A DNA stretch of 15,219 nt. Source: Pirellulaceae bacterium. GTDB lineage: Bacteria > Planctomycetota > Planctomycetia > Pirellulales > Pirellulaceae. Both the position numbers and the translations under genes were made by a program. The stretch is from the NCBI GenBank assembly GCA_013002105.1, contig JABDKS010000764.1:1-15219 (forward strand). Direction: 5' to 3'. Positions 1 through 6,071 of this stretch are shown in pieces (positions within the stretch are counted from its first letter, which is position 1; each line of letters opens with the position of its first letter). Below the pieces are notes generated by a model. The model searched no databases. It was not told the DNA's origin and was given only the letters and a program-made list of their open reading frames with translations.

Positions 1-2
1 GG

Positions 3-680
3 CAAAAGCTAGCCGATTTGGTTCAAGGCAAACCGGGGGTTACGGACCTGGAACACCACTACGATCACATCGCCGCGACTCAGTGGATTCATACGCCCTC
101 GGCGATTCAGGCGGCCGAAATCCTGAATATCGGGGGCGAAGGTGAGGTCCCCGGCCCGAAGATTCTTGATTTAGGAGGCGGATCGGCGGTTTGGAGCTGC
201 GCGATGGCCCACAAGGACGCTGCGGCGACAATCACGGTGGTCGATCATCAGCGGGCCATCGATGCGGCAAGGGTGATGGCGGAGTCCATCGGACTGGCCC
301 AGCGGTTTGATTCCATTGCCGGGAACCCGATCTCGGTCGAACTGCCCGAGGCGGCATTTGACTTGGTATTGATCGCCCAACGGATGAACGCCTTGGGAGC
401 CGAGGCGGCCGGCAGACTACTCGGTCAAGCGATCGGGGCGACTCGATCTGGCGGTCGAATCGTGGTGATCGATCTGTTCCGCGGCCCGGCCAAACCGAAT
501 CTGGCGGAGTGTGTCGAGGCGTTGAAGCTGGAGTTGGATACTAGCGAGGGCAAGATGAGGGACCTGAAAGAGGCACAGAAGGAGCTGGCTGATGCTGGGC
601 TGACGGGGGTTCAATTCACGTTTTTGGCGGCCAGTCGAGTCAATATGGGACTGATGGTGGCAGTCAAGCCGGCCCAATAG
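3..680 (+). CDS. SAM-dependent methyltransferase, 5'-truncated by the window edge
   Basis: The frame is open to the first base of the window, so the gene starts upstream; 225 residues are visible. A TTG at 18 could act as a start, but in-frame residues before it (QKLAD) continue naturally, so I treat it as internal. The Rossmann motif I is clear: ILDLGGGSAVWS near residue 55, followed by an acidic strand end (TVVDHQ) expected to hold the ribose of S-adenosylmethionine. FDLVLIAQRMNAL resembles motif IV and SGGRIVVIDLF resembles the post-motif strand. The stretch before motif I (HHYDHIAATQWIHTPSAIQ) is helical and resembles the linker of class I O-methyltransferases that carry an N-terminal dimerisation domain, here lost. 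Substrate cannot be told. It is followed by a 141-base gap holding a promoter, so it is probably not co-transcribed with the fab genes from that promoter. Confidence 0.75.
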   Translation, partial: QKLADLVQGKPGVTDLEHHYDHIAATQWIHTPSAIQAAEILNIGGEGEVPGPKILDLGGGSAVWSCAMAHKDAAATITVVDHQRAIDAARVMAESIGLAQRFDSIAGNPISVELPEAAFDLVLIAQRMNALGAEAAGRLLGQAIGATRSGGRIVVIDLFRGPAKPNLAECVEALKLELDTSEGKMRDLKEAQKELADAGLTGVQFTFLAASRVNMGLMVAVKPAQ

Positions 681-744
681 ACCGCCCCGTCGGGCTGATT
701 TGCTAGTTTTTAGGCTCCTTTCACGAAAAGATTGGCCCCCTGCG

Positions 745-774
745 TTGACGAAATCCGCTTCGGTTTTCTACGAT
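745..774 (+). promoter_or_regulatory. sigma70-like promoter for rpmF and the fab cluster
   Basis: TTGACG at 745-750 matches the -35 consensus in five of six positions. TACGAT at 769-774 matches the -10 consensus in four of six, with an 18-nt spacer. Transcription would begin near 781, leaving a leader of about 40 nt before rpmF. The same -35 hexamer and spacing recur upstream of acpP. Confidence 0.45.
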
Positions 775-821
775 ACGCGGCTCGAATCGAATCTCAAAAC
801 ACTTCCAGATGGATTGCAGCG

Positions 822-1004
822 ATGGCTGTCCCAAAGCGCAAACACTCCAATAGTCGAACCGGTAAACGTCGTAGCCACGATCGCGTCAAAAAGCGACAAG
901 TCGGCTATTGCCCTCAGTGCAGCGGTGCAGTGCCGACGCACACGATTTGTCCCAAATGTGGATATTACCAAGGTCGCACCGTCGTTGCGCAAGACGACGA
1001 GTGA
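822..1004 (+). CDS. rpmF: 50S ribosomal protein L32 (bL32)
   Basis: A 60-residue protein of the normal L32 length, beginning MAVPKRKHSNSRTGKRRSH, which is the highly conserved basic start of the family; this fixes the start at 822 even though the frame is open further upstream. Cysteines 30, 33, 43 and 46 form the CxxC...CxxC zinc-ribbon pair found in the zinc-binding (C+) form of bL32. It is a structural protein of the large ribosomal subunit near the peptidyl transferase centre. No strong Shine-Dalgarno is visible. It heads the fatty-acid cluster, an ancient gene association (rpmF-plsX-fabH-fabD-fabG-acpP-fabF in many bacteria), but here fabD follows directly after 194 non-coding bases and plsX and fabH are absent. 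Confidence 0.95.
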   Translation: MAVPKRKHSNSRTGKRRSHDRVKKRQVGYCPQCSGAVPTHTICPKCGYYQGRTVVAQDDE

Positions 1005-1186
1005 TCCAGCGTTGTTGATGATCTAACCCTTGAGCAACACCACGTACTGCACAATTTGGATCGATGAATTCGGTCGGCATGTCAGCTCCACCCGCATAAC
1101 AGGTGGGCAGAAACAGCCAGGGCGAAATCTTGTCGCTCCAGCATCCATGTGCTCTTCGCCACGCCGCAGTGCGATGTTGCCTCTTT

Positions 1187-1191
1187 AGGAG
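1187..1191 (+). promoter_or_regulatory. Shine-Dalgarno site fixing the fabD GTG start
   Basis: AGGAG at 1187-1191 lies 7 nt before GTG 1199. It decides between this start and an upstream in-frame one at 1103, whose extra 32 residues have no family counterpart. Confidence 0.75.
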
Positions 1192-1198
1192 CCCGACC

Positions 1199-2128
1199 GT
1201 GGCACTCGATGTTGATTCGGTGGGAATTCTCTTTCCCGGCCAAGGCGCCCAAGCTCCCGGGATGGGAAAGTGGCTTTGCGAAAATCACGCTGCCGCTCGC
1301 CAGCTTTTCGATACGGCCGGTGATGTGCTCGGTTACGACTTGGCGGAGCTTTGCTTTGCCGGTCCCGCCGAAAAGCTGAACGCAACCGAATTCAGTCAGC
1401 CGGCACTCTTTGTTGTGGGGATGGCCGCCGCGACTGTCTTGGCCGACGAGCATCCCGAGCAGATGGCCAAGATCAAAGCGGCTGCTGGTTTGAGTTTGGG
1501 TGAGTACACCGCAGTTTGTTTTGCCGGTGGTCTCGAATTCCCCGACGCGCTGCGATTGGTCCAGCGACGCGGCCAGGCGATGCAGTCGGCAGCCGACGCG
1601 GTCGAAAGTGGCATGGCCAGCGTGCTGGGATTGGATCTGGAGACATTGACCAAGGTTTGCGATCAAGTTCGCCAGGGTGATGATGTTCTCCAACCTGCCA
1701 ATTTGCTCTGTCCAGGGAATATCGCTGTATCAGGGCATCTGTCGGCGATCGATGCATTGGAGCCGGCAGCGGTCCAGGCGGGCGCGATGAAAGTGGTGCG
1801 ACTGAGTGTGGCTGGAGCGTTTCATACGGCATTGATGCAGCCGGCGGTGGCGAAATTGCGCGAGGCACTTGATGAGATGCCGATCAAGGACACCCGGATT
1901 CCCGTCTATAGCAATGTCGATGCGATGCCGCATCGTAGCGCCGACGAAATTCGCGACCTGCTGAGCCGACAAGTCGTCGGCGCGGTACGGTGGGAAGACT
2001 CCATTGGGAAAATGATTGCCGATGGTATCGAAGGATTTTTAGAGGTCGGCACGGGCCGCGTATTGCGTGGGACGCTGAAACGAATCAACCGAAAGTTGCC
2101 AACCGATGGGTTCGGTGACGAACAATGA
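1199..2128 (+). CDS. fabD: malonyl-CoA:ACP transacylase FabD
   Basis: Transfers malonyl from CoA to the phosphopantetheine arm of ACP, supplying extender units for fatty-acid elongation in the cytoplasm. The protein is 309 residues, the normal size. Residues 12-17 (FPGQGA) form the oxyanion-loop motif. The nucleophile is Ser99 in GLSLGEYTA, where many homologues read GHSLGE. Arg124 in VQRRG would bind the malonyl carboxylate, and His209 in GAFHT is the catalytic histidine. The C-terminus has the family motif EVGTGRVL. GTG 1199 is chosen for its strong Shine-Dalgarno and because the protein then starts in register with the family. The stop overlaps the fabG start by 4 bases (ATGA), indicating translational coupling. 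Confidence 0.95.
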   Translation: MALDVDSVGILFPGQGAQAPGMGKWLCENHAAARQLFDTAGDVLGYDLAELCFAGPAEKLNATEFSQPALFVVGMAAATVLADEHPEQMAKIKAAAGLSLGEYTAVCFAGGLEFPDALRLVQRRGQAMQSAADAVESGMASVLGLDLETLTKVCDQVRQGDDVLQPANLLCPGNIAVSGHLSAIDALEPAAVQAGAMKVVRLSVAGAFHTALMQPAVAKLREALDEMPIKDTRIPVYSNVDAMPHRSADEIRDLLSRQVVGAVRWEDSIGKMIADGIEGFLEVGTGRVLRGTLKRINRKLPTDGFGDEQ

Positions 2129-2898
2129 AAGATCAACGAATGAAATTGTCCATCAGCACAGACTTGAAAGACCAGGTCGCTATCGTCACCGGCGCTTCGC
2201 AGGGACTAGGGAAATCGGTCGCCATCGCATTAGCCCAAAATGGTGCCACCGTTCTTTGCGTGGCACGCAACGCGGAGAAACTGGCATCGACCGTCAGCGA
2301 CATCGAGGCGGCCGGCGGGAAGGCCGAAGCGGTTGCCTGTGACGTAACGGATCGTGAAGCGGCGGCGGCTGCGATCAACAGTGCCAAAGAAAAACACGGC
2401 CGATTGGATATTCTGGTCAACAATGCGGGAATCACCCGCGACAAGCTGATGCGGGGCATGTCCGACGATGAGTGGGACAGTGTGATCGCGACCAACTTGA
2501 CCAGTTGTTTTGTCTGCTGCCGGGCCGCGGCCGGGATCATGCGCCGTGCCAAATACGGTCGAATTATCAATATGGCCAGCATCTCGGGCTTGATTGGCAA
2601 CCCTGGCCAGGCCAATTATTCGGCCAGTAAGGCTGGCATGATTGGCTTGACCCGGACCCTGAGCAAAGAGCTGATCAGCCGCGGGGTAACCGTCAATGCG
2701 ATCGCTCCCGGGTTTATCGCCAGCGAAATGACGGCCGAACTGGGCGATGTGGTCTTGGAAGAAGTCAAGAAGCGAATTCCGGCCAAACGGGTCGGCCAGC
2801 CCGAGGATGTGGCGGCTGCCGTCGTGTTTTTGGCCTCAAAAGACGCCGGTTACATCTCCGGCCAGACCATTGTTGTGGACGGTGGAATGATCGGTTAG
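2125..2898 (+). CDS. fabG: 3-oxoacyl-[ACP] reductase FabG
   Basis: NADPH-dependent reduction of beta-ketoacyl-ACP to beta-hydroxyacyl-ACP, first reductive step of each elongation cycle. It is a short-chain dehydrogenase of 257 residues: cofactor motif TGASQGLG at 22-29, CDVTD at 72-76, NNAG at 99-102, and a catalytic set Asn124, Ser152, Tyr165, Lys169 (YSASK). The C-terminal end VDGGMIG is typical of the family. The ATG at 2125 overlaps the fabD stop. An in-frame ATG at 2140 would remove five residues and cannot be excluded, since neither has a good Shine-Dalgarno. Position between fabD and acpP strongly supports FabG over other short-chain dehydrogenases. Confidence 0.94.
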   Translation: MKDQRMKLSISTDLKDQVAIVTGASQGLGKSVAIALAQNGATVLCVARNAEKLASTVSDIEAAGGKAEAVACDVTDREAAAAAINSAKEKHGRLDILVNNAGITRDKLMRGMSDDEWDSVIATNLTSCFVCCRAAAGIMRRAKYGRIINMASISGLIGNPGQANYSASKAGMIGLTRTLSKELISRGVTVNAIAPGFIASEMTAELGDVVLEEVKKRIPAKRVGQPEDVAAAVVFLASKDAGYISGQTIVVDGGMIG

Positions 2899-2956
2899 AG
2901 CGGGCAGGAGGCTGGATGGGGCCTCGCTGGAGTCAATTTATCGTCGATTCGGTGTA

Positions 2957-2986
2957 TTGACGCCTTTTGCTTGTTTGACCTATCTT
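2957..2986 (+). promoter_or_regulatory. sigma70-like promoter for acpP
   Basis: TTGACG at 2957-2962 and TATCTT at 2981-2986 (four of six to the -10 consensus) are separated by 18 nt with a T-rich spacer. A start near 2993 would give acpP a leader of about 125 nt. The 221-base gap between fabG and acpP leaves room for separate transcription. Confidence 0.45.
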
Positions 2987-3041
2987 TTCCACGAAGCAAC
3001 AAGCAGCCTGTGGGCACTAAAACCCTGGGCTCTAATTCCCT

Positions 3042-3051
3042 GTTGTACAAC
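3042..3051 (+). promoter_or_regulatory. perfect 10-bp palindrome in the acpP leader, possible operator
   Basis: GTTGTACAAC is a perfect palindrome, with the half site GTTGT repeated at 3054-3058. It lies downstream of the predicted acpP promoter, where a repressor could act. No specific regulator is recognised. Confidence 0.2.
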
Positions 3052-3119
3052 TCGTTGTCGATTCGATCGATCGGATCACCAACACACCCCCAAACTTGCT
3101 GCAGAATCCGGAGAAGCTA

Positions 3120-3365
3120 ATGGCTACCGTCGAAGAACGCGTGGTCGATATCGTGTCTGAACAACTCGGCGTCGATAAAGACAAAATCACTCGCGAAACC
3201 TCGTTCGTGAATGACCTCGGTGCCGACTCGCTCGACACCGTCGAACTGGTGATGGAACTCGAAGAAGAATTCGACATCAGCATTCCAGACGAAGCCGCGG
3301 AGAAGATTCAAAAGGTTGGCGAAGCCGTCGACTTTATCGAGAACACGAAAGGCGATGACGCCTAG
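3120..3365 (+). CDS. acpP: acyl carrier protein
   Basis: An 81-residue, strongly acidic protein carrying acyl intermediates on a 4'-phosphopantetheine arm. The attachment residue is Ser37 in the hallmark [14 protein letters not shown], followed by the acidic helix II ([13 protein letters not shown]) that docks Fab enzymes. Start ATG 3120 has a Shine-Dalgarno GGAG at 3110-3113 with 6-nt spacing and gives the usual start MATVEERV. An upstream in-frame ATG at 3096 is rejected because it would add eight residues without family counterpart and would place the Shine-Dalgarno inside the gene. It is flanked by its own predicted promoter and by a terminator-like structure before fabF, consistent with high independent expression. 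Confidence 0.97.
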   Translation: MATVEERVVDIVSEQLGVDKDKITRETSFVNDLGADSLDTVELVMELEEEFDISIPDEAAEKIQKVGEAVDFIENTKGDDA

Positions 3366-3399
3366 TCGATGAGAATCGATTCAGGTGTTCAATAGGATT

Positions 3400-3468
3400 G
3401 CCGCCCTCGAATCTGACCAATGTCTCCATCGTGAGACGTGGCGTTTCCCGGGCGGCATTTTTCTTATT
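3400..3468 (+). terminator. possible attenuating terminator between acpP and fabF
   Basis: GCCGCCC at 3400-3406 pairs exactly with GGGCGGC at 3450-3456, which is followed by ATTTTTCTTATT (3457-3468). The 43-nt loop carries its own hairpin, GTCTC 3422-3426 with GAGAC 3433-3437. A GC-only stem followed by a T-rich run is terminator-like, but the loop is long for a classical one. It may partly stop transcripts after acpP. Confidence 0.4.
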
Positions 3469-3530
3469 GCCAATTCCGGCCGCGCGACCCTATGCGGCCG
3501 ACCTATTGAGAAAAATTCAAGGACAGTTCG

Positions 3531-4808
3531 ATGGCCCAGGGACAAGACCCCGCAATGAAACAGGGATCGCAACGCCGAATCGTTGTCACCGGAATGGGTG
3601 TTGTCACGCCGCTCGCCGTCGATGTCGATGAGTTCTGGAATCGATTGATCAATGGCGAAAGTGGGATTCACGATCTGACCACGCTCGATACCACCAAATA
3701 CAAAGTTCACTTTGGCGGTGACATCCCCGACTTTGACGTGTCAACGTTCGTTGATGCAAAGGATGCCAAACGCCTTGATCGATTCACGCAGTTTGCTGTT
3801 CACGCAGGTGGGCAAGCGATCGCCGACGCGGGAATCAACTTTGACGAAACCGATCGCACCAAATGCGGCGTGATCCTGGGTAGCGGCATCGGCGGTTTGA
3901 TGGAAATCGAAAACCAAATCGAACGGATGCTTTTCAAAGGACCCGATCGCGTCAGCCCATTCACCGTTCCCAAGATGATGGTCAATGCCGCCGGCGGTAA
4001 CATTTCGATTACCTACGGACTCAAAGGACCCAACTACGCCGTCGCTACCGCATGTGCCAGCGCCACCAATGCAATGGGTGATGCGCTGCGCAGCATTCGG
4101 CTGGGCGAAACCGATTTGGTGATCACCGGCGGGAGTGAAGCGGCGATCACGCGGATGGGACTGGCCGCCTTTCAAAACATGAAGGCGCTGTCAACTCGCA
4201 ACGATGATCCTGCTGCCGCAAGTCGCCCCTTTGATGCAGAACGTGATGGATTCGTGCTCGGTGAAGGCTCCGGTGTCTTGATCTTCGAAGAACTCGGGCA
4301 CGCCCAAGCTCGTGGTGCAAAGATTTATGCCGAGGTGCTCGGTTACGGAACCACCAGCGATGCCGGACACATCACCGCGCCCGACCCAGAAGGCACCGGT
4401 GCCGGTGCAGCTATGCAGGCAGCGATTGACGATGCCGGTGTGGCTCCGTCCCAAGTCGACTATATCAATGCACACGGGACCAGCACGCCGCTGGGTGACA
4501 AGGCCGAAACGCAGGCGATCAAACGTGTTTTTGGGCAGCATGCCGCAACGTTGGCAATCAGCAGCACCAAGGGCGCGCTGGGCCACTCCTTGGGCGCCAG
4601 TGGCGCGATCGAAGCGGTGATTCTGAGCAAGTCTCTGCAGTCGTCGTTGATCGCCCCCACGATCAACTACGAGCATCCCGATCCGGCCTGCGACCTCGAT
4701 TACACTCCCAACGAAGCACGCGAGTTGGATGTGAAGATCGCGATGAGCAATAGCTTTGGATTCGGCGGGCACAACGCCTGTGTGGTGTTTGGACGCTACG
4801 AAGGCTAG
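3531..4808 (+). CDS. fabF: beta-ketoacyl-ACP synthase II FabF
   Basis: Condenses malonyl-ACP with acyl-ACP to extend the chain by two carbons, releasing CO2. The protein has 425 residues, close to the usual 410-420 plus a short N-terminal extension before RRIVVTGMGVVTP. The catalytic triad is complete: Cys175 in VATACASA, His315 in NAHGTSTP and His352 in KGALGHSLGASG, with Lys347 just before. The C-terminal NSFGFGGHNA loop is present. Cys-His-His rather than Cys-His-Asn separates it from FabH. ATG 3531 is chosen because AAGGA at 3519-3523 lies 7 nt upstream; a second in-frame ATG at 3555 lacks a well-spaced site. The TAG stop coincides with the first bases of a palindromic element. Confidence 0.96.
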   Translation: MAQGQDPAMKQGSQRRIVVTGMGVVTPLAVDVDEFWNRLINGESGIHDLTTLDTTKYKVHFGGDIPDFDVSTFVDAKDAKRLDRFTQFAVHAGGQAIADAGINFDETDRTKCGVILGSGIGGLMEIENQIERMLFKGPDRVSPFTVPKMMVNAAGGNISITYGLKGPNYAVATACASATNAMGDALRSIRLGETDLVITGGSEAAITRMGLAAFQNMKALSTRNDDPAAASRPFDAERDGFVLGEGSGVLIFEELGHAQARGAKIYAEVLGYGTTSDAGHITAPDPEGTGAGAAMQAAIDDAGVAPSQVDYINAHGTSTPLGDKAETQAIKRVFGQHAATLAISSTKGALGHSLGASGAIEAVILSKSLQSSLIAPTINYEHPDPACDLDYTPNEARELDVKIAMSNSFGFGGHNACVVFGRYEG

Positions 4809-4911
4809 AGCAATTTTGGTTTTCTCGTAGGCCAGGACCTGTCCTGGCGCAGCTGTGCCAGGACAGGTCCTGGCCTACGATTGATCCCACGTATTAAGTA
4901 AAAATGCTCTA
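4806..4911. repeat. nested palindromic MITE/REP-like element, copy 1
   Basis: A 24-nt arm (4825-4848) is the exact reverse complement of 4857-4880, with an 8-nt loop (GCAGCTGT) that is itself nearly palindromic. Each arm contains a smaller perfect hairpin, GCCAGGAC-CT-GTCCTGGC, so the unit is a palindrome of palindromes. Outside the core, TAGAGCAATTTT at 4806 is inverted as AAAAATGCTCTA ending at 4911, ten of twelve matching, giving terminal inverted repeats. Both ends carry a TA dinucleotide, as expected for insertion into TA. A related 104-nt copy in the opposite orientation is found at 8369-8472. Confidence 0.8.
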
Positions 4912-4961
4912 AGCAGCACGCGAAAGCGGTCGCAGATGCGACGCGAGTGGCCCTTGAGGGT

Positions 4962-4977
4962 GCGGCATCCGTGCCGC
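4962..4977. other. short hairpin with TCCG tetraloop
   Basis: GCGGCA (4962-4967) pairs with TGCCGC (4972-4977) around TCCG, a UNCG-type loop. There is no following T run, so it is unlikely to be an intrinsic terminator. It lies upstream of the 5044 gene, in or near its leader. Confidence 0.3.
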
Positions 4978-5043
4978 TGCGTGCCACGAAAGCGATGTCG
5001 TGTGATCAATGTTGGATTTGCCACGAGCGGCTATCATTGTTCT

Positions 5044-5955
5044 ATGTCCTCATCACCTGCCGAAAACACGCCAGCCAACAACTCGCCCACCGCGAACATC
5101 CTGCCGCGCGATGAATATGTCGAACAGGCTCACCTGTATGGGCTGCTGCGAGCACGGGCCAAAGAATCGATGCCGATCCAAGAATTGCTGGATCAGTTAC
5201 GGCACGAAATTCTGGCGACGACGAAGTTGCCGATGGCCATGGACTACATGCTCACCGAGGTCAAACACTCCGGTCTGCTCGCTCCGGCGATGTACAAGTT
5301 GCGGCATTATTTCACGGACTTTCAAGCTTACTTGGTTCGCGAATCCGAGGATGATTCGGGCCGATTTCAAATGCAGACGGCGTTGCAGATCTTGGAATCC
5401 GACGCCAAGTACCGCGCCGAAGGTGTGACGCGTGCCGGGATGTTCTTTTTTCAATTCGAAGCGCTCTGTCGTAATCGGCTCAGCTACGACCGCGGACTGA
5501 CGGCGATGAGCAACGATCCGATTTACGATCGCGATTGGTCCAAGTGGATTCTTTCGCTGCGTGCTCAGGTCGGGTTGGTCGATTTTGCGGACCTTTTATT
5601 TTTGGCCAGCGATCAGTACAAGAACCGGTTGATCGATGCGGGTGAATCATACGAAGACAAAGGACCTTTTTTGTTTGGTGAAAAGGAGGGGCGTATCGCC
5701 TGGGCCAATCGACGCAAGGAACCCTTGTTTTTGTTCGGTGCGATGCAGCGTCACTTGGGTTATCCCAGTGTGCCACGTCCGGAACCACCCAACGAAAATC
5801 GCGAATTGGTGCCGCAGTTGATGCGGCGGGTCGAACGTTTGGAGACGCGAGTCAAACTGCTGGAAGAGGAAAACCGATCGGGAATCGACATCACGCGGTT
5901 TTACGAAAAGAACAAAAACAGACGCGATTTCAAGCTGCCCGATTTACCCGAGTGA
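5044..5955 (+). CDS. hypothetical protein with C-terminal coiled coil
   Basis: I do not recognise a family. The 303-residue protein is soluble, without signal peptide or membrane segment. The first 20 residues are Ser/Pro/Asn/Thr-rich and probably disordered. Residues 20-200 look mainly helical with many aromatic and charged residues (KLRHYFTDFQAYLV, GMFFFQFEALCRNRL, DWSKWILSLRAQVG). Residues 255-277 form a short heptad-like coiled coil (LMRRVERLETRVKLLEEEN), suggesting dimer formation. Start: ATG 5044 is preferred, because the frame upstream reads Arg/Cys-rich and looks non-coding; GTG 5002 is an alternative. No good Shine-Dalgarno precedes either. Codon use matches its neighbours and the frame is intact, so it is probably a real, lineage-restricted gene. 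It is separated from fabF by the palindromic element and is convergent with the kinase gene. Confidence 0.75.
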   Translation: MSSSPAENTPANNSPTANILPRDEYVEQAHLYGLLRARAKESMPIQELLDQLRHEILATTKLPMAMDYMLTEVKHSGLLAPAMYKLRHYFTDFQAYLVRESEDDSGRFQMQTALQILESDAKYRAEGVTRAGMFFFQFEALCRNRLSYDRGLTAMSNDPIYDRDWSKWILSLRAQVGLVDFADLLFLASDQYKNRLIDAGESYEDKGPFLFGEKEGRIAWANRRKEPLFLFGAMQRHLGYPSVPRPEPPNENRELVPQLMRRVERLETRVKLLEEENRSGIDITRFYEKNKNRRDFKLPDLPE

Positions 5956-6030
5956 TCCAGAACTGCAGTGATGCAAACTGACGCGTGATGCAAGACTGCC
6001 CACGTGATCTCGATTGTCCACGTGATCCCG
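5953..6030. repeat. degenerate TGAT-containing short repeats in a convergent intergenic gap
   Basis: TGAT recurs at 5953, 5969, 5986, 6005 and 6023 with spacings of 16, 17, 19 and 18 nt. Between them the units share partial words (GCAAACTG / GCAAGACTG, GTCCACGTGATC / GCCCACGTGATC). This looks like an old, eroded tandem array beginning in the stop codon of the upstream gene. No intrinsic terminator is visible in this gap. Confidence 0.4.
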
Positions 6031-6071
6031 GGGACGACGTTTCACCAGGCACCTGTACTTTGCCCACGGGA

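Noticed and set aside
1082..1693. Leftward open frame of 203 codons opposite fabD
   Set aside because: Lies antisense to a clear fabD with all catalytic motifs; the translation is a mirror of that coding sequence.
4191..4772. Leftward open frame of 193 codons opposite fabF
   Set aside because: Antisense shadow of fabF; no independent start signal or protein-like pattern.
5953..6030. CRISPR-like array
   Set aside because: Units are only 16-19 nt, strongly diverged, with no distinct repeat and spacer alternation and no cas genes nearby.
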